Of a stretch of 64,000 nt of DNA, positions 15,790-24,542 are shown piece after piece (the first letter of the stretch is position 1; each line of letters opens with the position of its first letter). The DNA is taken from assembly GCA_965221585.1 (NCBI GenBank), contig OZ244898.1, forward strand, positions 1,922,001-1,986,000, given 5' to 3'. The notes below the pieces were generated by a model, which saw only the letters and a program-made list of their open reading frames with translations, did no database searches and was not told where the DNA came from. Both the position numbers and the translations under genes were made by a program. This DNA is from VXYK01 sp965221585 (lineage in GTDB: Bacteria > Actinomycetota > Acidimicrobiia > Acidimicrobiales > Aldehydirespiratoraceae).

Positions 15790-16595
15790 CCAAACCAAGG
15801 CAGGCTCCGCTCCCCGGACTTGCGTGTGGTGCCGCGGTAGCGGTGGCACTTGGGGGCTACAGCGTGGTTCATGAGCCGACCGGGCGGGACTTTGTGCTCT
15901 ACGGCTTTGCGTCCTCCGCGAGTTGGAAGAGCGCGCTGACACTTGCGGTGGCAGTGCTGTTGGTCGCTCAGGCGGCTTTGGGCATCAAGTTGGCCCAGCT
16001 GTTCGGCCTGGGCGCGACCAGTCGGCTGTGGCTGTGGGACCTGCGCCGCTTGCTTGCCACACTCGCCGTCGGCCTGTCGCTCCCGGTCGCCTTTCACTGT
16101 GTCTGGGTTCTGGGCTTTCGAAGCGACAGTCCGCTGATCACGGCGCACTCGATTCTCGGCAGCGTCGCCTACGGTTGTGTTGTTGCAGCCCTGTGGGGCG
16201 ATCTCGGCAACCGCTCCGGCTCCCCGACAAGTTCCTGGGCCCGTGCGGTCGGAGCGACTCAGTACATCGTCGGTGTGGGAGCAGCCAGCGCCGTGGTCAT
16301 GTTGTTCACGCTCCAGGGAGCCCAGCCGCTCGCCGATGCCCGACAAACCCTGCCGACAGCCTCAATCGACGCTCAGTCGCTCTACGCCGAACACTGCGCT
16401 GACTGCCACGGCGTCGATGGCGGCGGCGCGGTAGGCACACGGCTCGCCGGTCTGGTCGTCGCCCGCTACCCAGATCCAGCGGACCAGTCGGCCGTGGTCG
16501 CCGAGGGTCGCAACACCATGCCCGCTTTCGCGAATGTCCTCACCCCAGCCGAGATCGCGGCGCTCACCAGCTATACCCGAAGCGCCTGGGAATAG
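15786..16595 (+). CDS. Membrane protein with a C-terminal cytochrome c domain
   Basis: 269 aa from GTG. Four or five hydrophobic helices (about 11-25, 46-72, 88-110, 118-138 and 155-178) are followed by a cytochrome c domain with the heme motif CADCH (Cys204, Cys207, His208) and a probable axial Met245 in NTMPAFA. His104 and His121 within or near the membrane part could bind something, but I cannot show a heme b site. Topology would place the cytochrome domain outside the membrane. The layout resembles actinobacterial DUF6529-type membrane proteins fused to cytochrome c, a tentative match. The GTGA overlap with ispH suggests co-expression, perhaps only positional. Confidence 0.7.
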   Translation: MTKPRQAPLPGLACGAAVAVALGGYSVVHEPTGRDFVLYGFASSASWKSALTLAVAVLLVAQAALGIKLAQLFGLGATSRLWLWDLRRLLATLAVGLSLPVAFHCVWVLGFRSDSPLITAHSILGSVAYGCVVAALWGDLGNRSGSPTSSWARAVGATQYIVGVGAASAVVMLFTLQGAQPLADARQTLPTASIDAQSLYAEHCADCHGVDGGGAVGTRLAGLVVARYPDPADQSAVVAEGRNTMPAFANVLTPAEIAALTSYTRSAWE

Positions 16596-16603
16596 TTCCG
16601 GAC

Positions 16604-17329
16604 TCAGTCTGCGGGGGGATCCTCGTCGCCAGCTGCTACCCGGGCCTCGACGAAAAGGTCGTTCAGGTCTCGGTACAGGGTCTCGGTGAGCTCGCGCACG
16701 GCCCGGCGCGGCACCTTGCCGTCAACCTTGGAGGGCGGTGGAATCGGCTCACCGATGATCGCAACCACCTTCGCCGGCCGAGGGATCCGCGAACCCACCG
16801 GAAGCGCGCTGGGGGTGCCACCCAACCCCACCGGCACGATCGGCACGCCCGCACGCGCGGCTACGAAAGCCGGACCGTCGAGAACCAGGGAGCGGTCGAG
16901 CCGCGCACCGTGCTGGCGGGTGCCCTCAGGGAACATCACCAGCGGCTCACCCAGGGCCAGCACGTCACCTGCAGCCCGCAGAGCAGTTCGATCAGCAGAG
17001 CCCCGCTCCACCGGGAATCCACCCATCACCGTCAGAAACGTACCGAGCAGCCTCGAGTCCCAGAGACTCTCCTTGCCCATGAACCGCAGGCGTTTCCCGG
17101 TGATGACCCCGACTATCGGGGTGTCGACGAACGAACGATGCACGGCCGAAAGAATGAACGGGCCGTCCGGCAGATTCTCTGAGCCCTCGACCCTCAGGCG
17201 GAACAGGATCTTGATAGGGACATAGACGACCACCCAGAAACAGCGATAAAGGAGGCGACCGGGCCACGACTGGCGACTGCGCGCCGGAGTGTCACCGCTC
17301 TGCGAGCCGTAGGTCGCTTCCACGTTCAT
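16604..17329 (-). CDS. plsC: 1-acyl-sn-glycerol-3-phosphate acyltransferase-like protein
   Basis: 241 aa membrane-associated acyltransferase, probably making phosphatidic acid. The catalytic HxxxxD motif is HRSFVD (64-69) and the glycerol-phosphate motif is FPEGTR (133-138); VPVGLGGT and a proline-rich helix end follow. A hydrophobic segment near 27-42 anchors it. ATG overlaps the cmk stop by 4 nt. The cmk-plsC pair is a common actinobacterial arrangement. Acyl specificity is unknown. Confidence 0.88.
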   Translation of the reverse strand: MNVEATYGSQSGDTPARSRQSWPGRLLYRCFWVVVYVPIKILFRLRVEGSENLPDGPFILSAVHRSFVDTPIVGVITGKRLRFMGKESLWDSRLLGTFLTVMGGFPVERGSADRTALRAAGDVLALGEPLVMFPEGTRQHGARLDRSLVLDGPAFVAARAGVPIVPVGLGGTPSALPVGSRIPRPAKVVAIIGEPIPPPSKVDGKVPRRAVRELTETLYRDLNDLFVEARVAAGDEDPPAD

Positions 17330-17991
17330 CGTCTGCTCTGACGGCCCTTCGCATCGCTGCTCGACAACAGTCCCACGATCTCAGCAACCACCTCTTCGAC
17401 CGTCAGCGATGAGGTGTCAATAATGATCGCGTCCTCGGCTTCGGTCAACGGAGCGACGTCTCGGGTGGAGTCGACAGTGTCACGCCTGCTGAGATCCGCG
17501 GCAACCGTCTGGTAGTCGAGATCCGTGACCTCTTTGGCTCGTCGTTGCGCCCTCACGTTCGCGTCGGCGGTCAGATAGACCTTCAGCTCGGCCTCGGGGA
17601 ACACGACCGTGCCGATGTCGCGCCCCTCGAGCACGCCGCCACCCTGACGCTCGATCCACTCTCGTTGGCGGGAGACCATCTCACGTCGCACCAGCGGATT
17701 GGCAGCAACAGCACTCACCGCCCGGGTCACCTCCGGGCCGCGAATCTGCAAGGTGGCGTCGATCCCGTTCACCACGACCCGGTCGTCGTTGAGACTGAGT
17801 TCCATGGCACGCGCCGCGTTGGCCGCGAACTCCAGGTCATCAGGGTCTCCGGCGGCGCTCAGAACCGTGAACGCCACCGAGCGGTACATCGCTCCCGTAT
17901 CGAGATACTCAAGGCCGAGCCGATCCGCGACCGCCCGGGCAACGGTGGACTTCCCCGACCCCGCCGGTCCGTCGATCGCTATCACTCGCAT
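17326..17991 (-). CDS. cmk: Cytidylate kinase
   Basis: 221 aa from the ATG at 17991. Phosphorylates CMP and dCMP with ATP. The P-loop is GPAGSGKST (8-16); YLDTGAMYRS and GRDIGTVVFPEAELKVYLTA are family signatures, with RAQRR in the lid. The frame is open to 18096, but the start at 17991 gives the standard N-terminus MRVIAIDGPAGSGKS. It follows aroA after 40 nt and overlaps plsC by 4 nt. Confidence 0.96.
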   Translation of the reverse strand: MRVIAIDGPAGSGKSTVARAVADRLGLEYLDTGAMYRSVAFTVLSAAGDPDDLEFAANAARAMELSLNDDRVVVNGIDATLQIRGPEVTRAVSAVAANPLVRREMVSRQREWIERQGGGVLEGRDIGTVVFPEAELKVYLTADANVRAQRRAKEVTDLDYQTVAADLSRRDTVDSTRDVAPLTEAEDAIIIDTSSLTVEEVVAEIVGLLSSSDAKGRQSRR

Positions 17992-18031
17992 GGTGGCACT
18001 CTCAGAACCATAGAAGAACCGACCGCCGCAA

Positions 18032-19360
18032 TCATCGGAGTTGTTCCAACGCGCCGAAGTAACCGGGGAACGTCTTGGCCACACAGCCCGGATCACACAC
18101 CGATATACCGGGTACTACCAGTCCGATCAACGAGAAGGCCATGGCCATCCGATGATCCTGGTAGGTCTCGAATGTCGCAGCCACCGGAAGTCTCGAGGGC
18201 CGAACCACAAACCCGTCGTCGGTCTCGGTGGCGTCGATCCCGCAGCGATTCAGTTCCGCAACCGGCCCAGATACCCGGTCGCTCTCCTTGTTCCGCACGA
18301 AACCGATACCCGACACCGTGGTCGTCCCGGACGCGAAGGCGGCAACGACAGCCAGCGTCGGGGCTGTGTCGGAGATCTCTGCGAGGTCGACCTCCACACC
18401 GCGCAGCGACCCGCCGGCGACTTCGATGCTGTGGTCGCCCACAGCTACCTCCGCGCCCATCTTGGCGAGCACGTCAGCAAAGGCGACGTCGCCCTGAATT
18501 GATGACCGCCCGAGACCCTCGATTCGTACTCGTCCGCCGGTTATCGCCGCCGCCGCAAGAAAGTACGAAGCGGCGCTGGCATCCGGTTCGACCCTGTAGC
18601 TGCCACCACTGTGATAGCCGCCTCCGACCGTCACCAGCTTGCCGTCACTGGAACTGTCCGGTTCGGTGATATCGACTGTGGCGCCGAAGGCACGCATGAC
18701 CGCTAGGGTCATCTCCAGATACGGCCAGCTCACGGGGTCGGGGTCGAGCTTGACTGAGAGCCCCGCCGCTCCCCCCGCGAGCAGCAGACCTGAAGCGAAC
18801 TGACTGCTGGCATCGCCCGCTATCGAGCAGACTCGCCCCTTGATCGGGCCCTCGACACGAACAGGCAGACGACCGGGCCGCCCCAGTTCGGTCACGGACA
18901 CGCCCAGGTCTCGCAGTGCACTGATCTGATGTGCCATGGGGCGAGCTTGCAGTTGCCGGTCGCCGTCGATCACCGTGGGAGCACTTCTCAGAGCCGCCAC
19001 CGGCATCAAGAACCGACTCGTCGTGCCGGAGCGTCGAGCGTTCACGACTGCTTCGGTGGACTCGGCTGCGCCTGCAAAGGTTGCCCCACGACCCTCGACC
19101 GTGATCGAGCCGTCGGCACCGTCTGCCAGACAATCGACACCGAGTGCACCCAAGCCGTCGATCATCGCCATGGTGTCGTCAGCAAAGAGCGCCGAGGAAA
19201 GCCGAGTCGCGCCGTCGGCCAAGGCCGCGGTCAACAGGGCGCGATTGGTGATGCTCTTCGATCCCGGCAGCACCACGGTCACATCCGGTGGGTTGTCCAG
19301 CGGTTTGATGGGCAGAGGATCAGCAGGCATGGCACCAAGCATCGTTTCGTCGTGCGCCAT
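18032..19360 (-). CDS. aroA: 3-phosphoshikimate 1-carboxyvinyltransferase (EPSP synthase)
   Basis: 442 aa; it joins PEP to shikimate 3-phosphate in the aromatic pathway. The PGSKSITNRAL motif near residue 32 binds substrate, RSGTTSRF is the PEP-loop region, and EPDASAASYFLAAAAITGG near 255 and the C-terminal DHRMAMAFSL are hallmark motifs. Length is typical. The start is 1 nt after the tyrA stop, so the pair is coupled. Glyphosate sensitivity class cannot be decided by eye. Confidence 0.95.
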   Translation of the reverse strand: MAHDETMLGAMPADPLPIKPLDNPPDVTVVLPGSKSITNRALLTAALADGATRLSSALFADDTMAMIDGLGALGVDCLADGADGSITVEGRGATFAGAAESTEAVVNARRSGTTSRFLMPVAALRSAPTVIDGDRQLQARPMAHQISALRDLGVSVTELGRPGRLPVRVEGPIKGRVCSIAGDASSQFASGLLLAGGAAGLSVKLDPDPVSWPYLEMTLAVMRAFGATVDITEPDSSSDGKLVTVGGGYHSGGSYRVEPDASAASYFLAAAAITGGRVRIEGLGRSSIQGDVAFADVLAKMGAEVAVGDHSIEVAGGSLRGVEVDLAEISDTAPTLAVVAAFASGTTTVSGIGFVRNKESDRVSGPVAELNRCGIDATETDDGFVVRPSRLPVAATFETYQDHRMAMAFSLIGLVVPGISVCDPGCVAKTFPGYFGALEQLR

Positions 19361-19361
19361 G

Positions 19362-20435
19362 TCAACCCAACGGCTGAATCGGCTGAATCGACGGACGGTA
19401 GCCCTGCTCGCTCAAGGCAGCCTGCAGTCTCTGGGCCGTTTCGGACTCGACCAGAAGCACCACCACACCGCGTGGCCCCTCGGGCGAATGGGCGATCTCC
19501 AGGTCGTAGATGTTGACATCGAGTTCGGTGGCCAGCGTCGCAATGGCAGCCAACTCGCCGGGTCGGTCCAACACCGGAACCCGCATCTCCGACAGTGCCT
19601 CGGCATCGGGTGCGGTCGTCGGGAGATTCCGACGCGCGACCCTCGCCCCCTCAAGATGAGCAAGCAGCTGCAGTTCATCGCCATCGGCCACGATCTCGCG
19701 CAATGAACCCAACTCTGAGATGAGGTCGTCGAGCACCCCCACGATCGCGGTCGAGTTCTGGGCGCAGATCGCCGGCCAGATCGTGGGTTGCCCTGCCGCG
19801 ATGCGGGTCATGTCACGGAATCCGCCGGCCGCGAAGCGCAGCAGGTTGCGTTGCTTCTCGGCGCGCCCGACCGCCACCCGCATCAGTGTGGCCGCGGTCA
19901 GGTGCGGCACATGGGAGACGACGGCGACCAGGGCGTCATGACGCTCCGGGGACACCACAACGACCTGAGCTCCTGTGGCCGTAACCACATCGGCGACCTG
20001 CGAGAATGCGGCATCGTCGGTGGCCGCGGTCGGGCACAGCACCCAAGCGGCGCCGCTGAACATGTCAGCTGTCGCCCCGAACACGCCGTCCTGCTCACTA
20101 CCCGCAATGGGGTGCCCCGCGACGAACCGCCCGTCGGTAACCGCCGAGGAGATCGGCGCCTTGACACTGCCCACATCGGTGACGACCGCAGCGCCCGCGT
20201 CCAGCGCGCCCTGGGCCAGATCCGGGATGGAGTTGACCGGCGTAGCGATCACCGCCAGATCGCACGGACCCAGATCCCCCAACTCATCCACGACCGCGGC
20301 GTCCAACGCTGCTTTGGCGTTGGTCTCATCGGATTCAACGCCGATGACATGCCAGCCCGAACGACGCAGGGCCAGTGCCACGGAACCACCAATCAGGCCC
20401 ACGCCGACGACAATTGCGGTCCGCTTCTCGCTCAC
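19362..20435 (-). CDS. tyrA: Prephenate dehydrogenase with ACT domain
   Basis: 357 aa from GTG. It oxidises prephenate (or arogenate) with NAD(P) toward tyrosine. The nucleotide motif is VGVGLIGGS (10-18), DVGSVKAPI and HPIAGSEQDG are the active-site region, and HDALVAVVSHVPHL carries the conserved histidine. The C-terminal 70 residues (VPVLDRPGELAAIATLATEL onward) form an ACT domain, probably for tyrosine feedback. It heads tyrA-aroA-cmk-plsC. TAGCAT lies 8 nt before the start. Confidence 0.94.
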   Translation of the reverse strand: MSEKRTAIVVGVGLIGGSVALALRRSGWHVIGVESDETNAKAALDAAVVDELGDLGPCDLAVIATPVNSIPDLAQGALDAGAAVVTDVGSVKAPISSAVTDGRFVAGHPIAGSEQDGVFGATADMFSGAAWVLCPTAATDDAAFSQVADVVTATGAQVVVVSPERHDALVAVVSHVPHLTAATLMRVAVGRAEKQRNLLRFAAGGFRDMTRIAAGQPTIWPAICAQNSTAIVGVLDDLISELGSLREIVADGDELQLLAHLEGARVARRNLPTTAPDAEALSEMRVPVLDRPGELAAIATLATELDVNIYDLEIAHSPEGPRGVVVLLVESETAQRLQAALSEQGYRPSIQPIQPLG

Positions 20436-20443
20436 GGACCGCG

Positions 20444-20449
20444 ATGCTA
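20444..20449 (-). promoter_or_regulatory. -10 hexamer for the tyrA operon
   Basis: TAGCAT lies 8 nt before the GTG at 20435. Confidence 0.4.
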
Positions 20450-20569
20450 CCCGTAGCGTCCGCAGTTAAGTGACGAAAATGGGTTCCCGACGGGCCCCTC
20501 ACCGGTCCCACCGACATCTCTGAACAAACCGGACTCAACGACACCCTGGCCGCAATACCGGCCCCGCGA

Positions 20570-21343
20570 CTACCTGTCAGCCCCGCGCGCTGCTACTTCA
20601 AGGCTCCTCAGTTCCGTCGCAGACAGTTTCCGCCAATCCCCCGGCGCCAAAGATCGATCCACGAGGGGTCCGATCCGGGTGCGCACGAGGCGGACAACCG
20701 GGTAGCCGACCGCCTCGCACATCCTTCGCACCTGTCGGTTCCGTCCCTCATGGATGATGATCTTCACGAGGTCGGCTTCAACGCGGATCACCCGGGCGGG
20801 GGCACTGGGTCGATCGTCGAGGGTGACGCCCTCACGCAGACGGCGCAGCGCAGAACGGCTCGGGTTGCCTCGAAGCTGTGCCAGGTACTCCTTCTCGACG
20901 CCGTAGGAGGGATGGGTCAACCGCTGGGTCAGATCCCCGTCGTTGGTCAACAGCAGAAGACCTTCGGTCTCGCCGTCGAGGCGACCCACCGGGAACACCC
21001 GCGGTTCGGCGGGAACCAGATCGATCACCGTCCGGCGACCCTGCGGATCGTGGGCGGTGCTGATGACGCCGGCAGGCTTGTTCAGCAGGTAGTACACCAG
21101 ATCCGGCCGCACCCCGACGACGACACCGTCAACAGCAACCTCGTCACGATCCACATCCACTCGGCGACCCAGGACCGCCACGTCGCGGTTCACCGTGACA
21201 CGACTCGCAGCGATGAGATCCTCACATACCCGCCGACTGCCGAACCCATGACGGGCCAGCACCTTCTGGAGTCGCTCGCCCTCCCTGTCAGCCCCCGTCG
21301 GTTCCACCGGTCTCACCGCTTTCGCCGGTCTGTTGAGGATCAT
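20570..21343 (-). CDS. rluB: RluB-type rRNA pseudouridine synthase
   Basis: About 257 aa. An S4 RNA-binding domain (RLQKVLARHGFGSRRVCEDL) is followed by the RsuA/RluB catalytic domain: GRLDGETEGLLLLTNDG contains the catalytic Asp, with YLLNKPAGV before and GRNRQVRRMCEAVG after. It should isomerise a uridine in helix 89/93 of 23S rRNA. The start is uncertain: ATG 21343 overlaps scpB by 56 nt, and a GTG at 21316 by 29 nt. Gene order scpA-scpB-rluB is widely conserved. Confidence 0.93.
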   Translation of the reverse strand: MILNRPAKAVRPVEPTGADREGERLQKVLARHGFGSRRVCEDLIAASRVTVNRDVAVLGRRVDVDRDEVAVDGVVVGVRPDLVYYLLNKPAGVISTAHDPQGRRTVIDLVPAEPRVFPVGRLDGETEGLLLLTNDGDLTQRLTHPSYGVEKEYLAQLRGNPSRSALRRLREGVTLDDRPSAPARVIRVEADLVKIIIHEGRNRQVRRMCEAVGYPVVRLVRTRIGPLVDRSLAPGDWRKLSATELRSLEVAARGADR

Positions 21344-21926
21344 CGAACAGTTCGTCGGCAGGCACCACATGGAGGCTCCTCTCCAAGGCCTCCACCACCT
21401 CCGATGCCGGGAAGAACTCCCCGAGCGGAAGCAACTCGCTCACCGAGTCGATACCCATCCGTTCCAGGAAAGCCGGAGTGGTCCCGTACAGAACTGCCTG
21501 GCCCGGGCCCGGGTCGCGGGCGACCTCGTCGATGTAACCCCGAACCTGCAGGGTCCGCACCACCCCGTCGACATTGACACCGCGGATCGAGGCGATCTGA
21601 TTGCGCGACACCGGTTGCTTGTAGGCGACGACGGCCAGGGTCTCGAGCGCGGCTGCGGACAAGCGCGACGACTGGCCCTCGAGCACATAGCGCTCAACAT
21701 AGGGAGTCTGCTCTGCCGCGGTCTGGTAGCGGTATCCCCCGGCCACACGCTTGAGGACGAAACCGCGGCCCTCCGCCTCGTACTGCTCGGCCAAGTCGTC
21801 ACACAACGCCTCGATCTCGGTCGGTGTGGACCCGACCAACTGAGCCAGCAACTCAGGCGGCAAGGGCTCCTCCGCAACCAACAGAATCGCTTCGACCGCA
21901 GCCGGGACGTGTTCTTCAACCATCAC
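21288..21926 (-). CDS. scpB: Segregation and condensation protein B
   Basis: 212 aa, two winged-helix domains. ScpB dimerises and binds ScpA to form the kleisin complex of SMC condensin. AVEAILLVAEEPL near the start and LSAAALETLAVVAYKQPVSR with IRGVNVDGVVRTL are family signatures. The C-terminus (last 20 residues) is acidic and glycine-rich. GTG at 21926 or ATG at 21923 could start it; the latter overlaps the stop of the small repeat ORF (TGATG). Confidence 0.94.
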   Translation of the reverse strand: MMVEEHVPAAVEAILLVAEEPLPPELLAQLVGSTPTEIEALCDDLAEQYEAEGRGFVLKRVAGGYRYQTAAEQTPYVERYVLEGQSSRLSAAALETLAVVAYKQPVSRNQIASIRGVNVDGVVRTLQVRGYIDEVARDPGPGQAVLYGTTPAFLERMGIDSVSELLPLGEFFPASEVVEALERSLHVVPADELFDDPQQTGESGETGGTDGG

Positions 21927-22147
21927 GAACCCCCGCTCGGCCTCTGTGTTTCCCGCTCTTGTTCACTGCGTTCACGGGCCGCTCGGGCCACGGCCTCGTC
22001 CGACGCAACCCTGTGCGGGATCAATTCGCTCGGCCTCTGTGTTTCCCGCTCTTGTTCACTGCGTTCACGGGCCGCTCGGGCCACGGCCTCGTCCGACGCA
22101 ACCCTGTGCGGGATCAATTCGCTCGGCCTCTTAGCCTTCATAGTCAT
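21923..22147 (-). CDS. Small repeat ORF between scpA and scpB
   Basis: 74 codons starting inside the last codons of scpA (ATG at 22147) and ending in a TGATG overlap with scpB. It is almost entirely two copies of a 31-residue unit (RPSELIPHRVASDEAVARAA plus RERSEQERETQ), then RPSGGS. The unit is charged and probably helical. Reading frame, overlaps and codon phase would allow translation, but the unit also occurs outside genes upstream of the PBP gene, so it may be a repetitive DNA element that happens to be open. Confidence 0.3.
   Translation of the reverse strand: MTMKAKRPSELIPHRVASDEAVARAARERSEQERETQRPSELIPHRVASDEAVARAARERSEQERETQRPSGGS
21938..22123 (-). repeat. 93-bp element, two perfect tandem copies
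   Basis: Copies 21938-22030 and 22031-22123 appear identical, and seven bases of a third begin at 22124, directly next to the scpA stop codon. A related copy in opposite orientation lies at 43797-43887. Each unit contains a short hairpin (GGCCG...CGGCC). Period 93 bp equals 31 codons. Confidence 0.95.
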
Positions 22148-22910
22148 CGACGCCGATCACACCGACCGAGGAGGCCGCCCCGGGTTGCCAGACGATCGAG
22201 ATGTCTCCGAAAGTCTTGGACTGTTCGAGCTCCACGATTCCCCGCTTGAACAACTCCAGCAGTGCCAGGAAGTAGACGACCACTTCGATGCGGTCAACCA
22301 GCTCAGAGGTGATCTGGCGGAAAGTCATGCGACCGTGCCGGGGCAGTTGCTCCACAAGTTCGCCCACCACCTTCGCCACCGTGATCTTTATCGGGCTGAT
22401 ATGCGAGAGGTCGACTCGCACCACCGGCTTCGGCGCTGTGGCCCGGCCATACGCGGCTCGCAGATCCTCGAGGGTGGTGTTGCGCAACAGGTCGGGGGCG
22501 AGACCGATGAAATGGTCCTCGACCGGCCCGACACGTCGAGGATAGGACCGCGCGGCATCCGCGGAGAGGCTGCGCAGAACCGCAGCCGCATCCTTGAACA
22601 CCTTGCACTCGACCAACCGCGCCAGCAGAAGGTCGCGCTCCTCCCAGAGGCTAAGTTCATCGTCAAGGTCGATCGCGCCGTCCTCGGGGAGCAGACGCCG
22701 AGTCTTCAACTCCACGAGAGTCGCGGCTATCAGCAGAAACTCGGTCGCCACCTCGAGGTCCTGCCGCTCCATGGACTCGATCTGCTGCAGGTAGGCGTCA
22801 ACGATGTCACTCAGGTTGATGTCGTACAGCTCGACTTGCTGCTTCAGGATCAGATGCAGCAACAAGTCGAACGGGCCTTCGAAAACGGGAGTCTGCACCT
22901 CGTACGGCAT
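22131..22910 (-). CDS. scpA: Segregation and condensation protein A
   Basis: 259 aa from the ATG at 22910 (the frame is open to 22967, but the conserved start is YEVQTPVFEGPFDLLLHLI). ScpA is the kleisin linking the SMC heads in bacterial condensin. LYDINLSDIVDAYLQQI and ATEFLLIAATLVELKTRRLLP are the N-terminal SMC-binding signature, and VVYFLALLELFKRGIVELEQ is the C-terminal winged helix. TAAGCT lies 7 nt before the ATG. It is divergent from trpS. Confidence 0.94.
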   Translation of the reverse strand: MPYEVQTPVFEGPFDLLLHLILKQQVELYDINLSDIVDAYLQQIESMERQDLEVATEFLLIAATLVELKTRRLLPEDGAIDLDDELSLWEERDLLLARLVECKVFKDAAAVLRSLSADAARSYPRRVGPVEDHFIGLAPDLLRNTTLEDLRAAYGRATAPKPVVRVDLSHISPIKITVAKVVGELVEQLPRHGRMTFRQITSELVDRIEVVVYFLALLELFKRGIVELEQSKTFGDISIVWQPGAASSVGVIGVDDYEG

Positions 22911-22917
22911 CGGAATC

Positions 22918-22923
22918 AGCTTA
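22918..22923 (-). promoter_or_regulatory. -10 hexamer for the scpA operon
   Basis: TAAGCT lies 7 nt before the ATG at 22910 and supports the shorter start. Confidence 0.45.
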
Positions 22924-22988
22924 GAACGCAGCCCAGCCCAGAAGAGGGTTATACCTGCGGTTGACATGGCGAAGCCGGTCCGGGCGCG

Positions 22989-22994
22989 TAGCCT
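22989..22994 (+). promoter_or_regulatory. -10 hexamer for trpS
   Basis: TAGCCT lies 8 nt before the ATG at 23003. A TTGACA upstream is 22 nt away, too far for a normal -35. Confidence 0.4.
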
Positions 22995-23002
22995 GCGCTG
23001 TA

Positions 23003-23986
23003 ATGAGACGCGTTTTGTCCGGCATCCAGCCCACGGGCCAGCTCCATCTCGGCAACTACCTCGGCGCCGTTCGCAACTGGGAGAGGATGCAGCACTCCAC
23101 AGACGCCTTCTTCTGCATCGTCGACCTTCACTCGATCACCATCGCCCAGGAGCCCGGCGTGATCGGCACAGAGTCGCTGCGGCTCGCCCAGATGTTGATA
23201 GCCGCGGGGCTGGACCCCGACATCTGTACCCTGTTCGTTCAGAGCCATCTGCATGAACACAGCGAATGCGCCTGGCTGCTCGAATGCACCGCGTCGTTCG
23301 GGGAGCTCTCGCGCATGGCGCAGTTCAAGGACAAGTCAGACCGCCAGAAGTTCATCTCGGCCGGTCTGTTCACCTACCCGGCGCTGCAGGCGGCCGACAT
23401 CCTGCTCTATGACACCAACGATGTGCCCGTGGGCGCTGACCAGCGTCAACACATAGAACTGACCCGAGACATCGCCGAGCGGTTCAACTACCGGTACGGA
23501 GAGACGTTCGTGCTGCCCAACGCGGTGATTCCGAGCGCCGGGGCGCGGGTCATGGACCTTCAACGGCCCACCGACAAGATGTCCAAGTCTCTCAACTCGC
23601 CCAAGGGGACGATCGATCTGCTCGACGACCCTGCGCAGATCGCAAAGAAGATACGCAGCGCGGTCACCGACAACGACGCCGACGTTCGCTTCGATATCGA
23701 CAACAAACCCGGAGTGAGCAATCTCCTGTCGATACTCGGCGCCGCAACAGACAGCAGTCCCGAAGACCTGGCCGACGAGTATCAGCAGTACGGGACTCTC
23801 AAAGCAGACACTGCCGAAGCGGTCGTGGCTCTGCTCGCTCCGGTGCAGGCGCGCTTCGCGGAGCTTGAAGCCGACCCCGCCGAAACCACCAGACTGCTCG
23901 GAACGGGTGCCGAAAAGGCCCGGGCCATCGCTGCGCAGACGCTCGCAAGAGCCAAATCCAACATCGGCTTCCTACCCGGGAGCTGA
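23003..23986 (+). CDS. trpS: Tryptophanyl-tRNA synthetase
   Basis: 327 aa class I synthetase that charges tRNA-Trp. The HIGH-type motif is PTGQLHLGNYLGA near residue 9, and KMSKS lies near 192. IVDLHSIT, the DxPVGxDQ-like motif DVPVGADQRQHIELTRDIA and the helical C-terminus are typical. The frame is open upstream to 22961, but MRRVLSGIQPTGQLHLG is the conserved start. Confidence 0.96.
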   Translation: MRRVLSGIQPTGQLHLGNYLGAVRNWERMQHSTDAFFCIVDLHSITIAQEPGVIGTESLRLAQMLIAAGLDPDICTLFVQSHLHEHSECAWLLECTASFGELSRMAQFKDKSDRQKFISAGLFTYPALQAADILLYDTNDVPVGADQRQHIELTRDIAERFNYRYGETFVLPNAVIPSAGARVMDLQRPTDKMSKSLNSPKGTIDLLDDPAQIAKKIRSAVTDNDADVRFDIDNKPGVSNLLSILGAATDSSPEDLADEYQQYGTLKADTAEAVVALLAPVQARFAELEADPAETTRLLGTGAEKARAIAAQTLARAKSNIGFLPGS

Positions 23987-23993
23987 AGGCTCG

Positions 23994-24542
23994 TCAGTCG
24001 TTGTCGAATGCGTGGAGGATCCGGGCGGTCTCGGCTGGGATGGTCCACTGGTCGGCGGGCTTGTGATGCTGCGCGGCCCAGGCAACGGTGCGCGGATCGC
24101 TTCGAGCAGCCCGCAACAACTCCGCCCCGATCTCCGGGTGATTGAGGTAGTTGCCGACTCTGCGACGGTAGCCATCGCTGTCGACCCAGCCACGGGCACG
24201 CCCAGGCCCGACGATCTTCGCGAGCAACGTGGCCCAAACCCGTCCCCAGGTACCCAGGTCCGCCTCGATCTTGCCTATGTCGTGCAACAGCGCGCAAGCC
24301 AGCACCCATCTGGTGTCCTCGGGGAGTGGCGCGCCTTCAACGGGTGTTCCACCGGCAAGCTCGCGGTGAACCTGACGGGCGATGAAGGCACTGTGCCTAC
24401 GGTCCGGCGGATACTGCCTCGCCCACAGCTGGTACTCACTCGCTGACAGGACATCGGAGACCCAGGCGCGGTCGACCTCTGCCGGTCCACCCGGGCGAAC
24501 CGACGCGAAGAACCGCCGAACCAGGTGCCTGACCTCGCCCAT
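23994..24542 (-). CDS. HD-domain protein (phosphohydrolase-like)
   Basis: 182 aa from the ATG at 24542, which shares its A with the xerD stop (TGATG). The HD motif HDIGK near residue 86, an upstream HSAFIARQVHREL and later HHKPAD give the metal-binding residues expected of HD hydrolases. The substrate is unknown; stand-alone HD proteins may hydrolyse nucleotides. Coupling to xerD places it last in pyrG-nudix-xerD-HD. Confidence 0.75.
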   Translation of the reverse strand: MGEVRHLVRRFFASVRPGGPAEVDRAWVSDVLSASEYQLWARQYPPDRRHSAFIARQVHRELAGGTPVEGAPLPEDTRWVLACALLHDIGKIEADLGTWGRVWATLLAKIVGPGRARGWVDSDGYRRRVGNYLNHPEIGAELLRAARSDPRTVAWAAQHHKPADQWTIPAETARILHAFDND

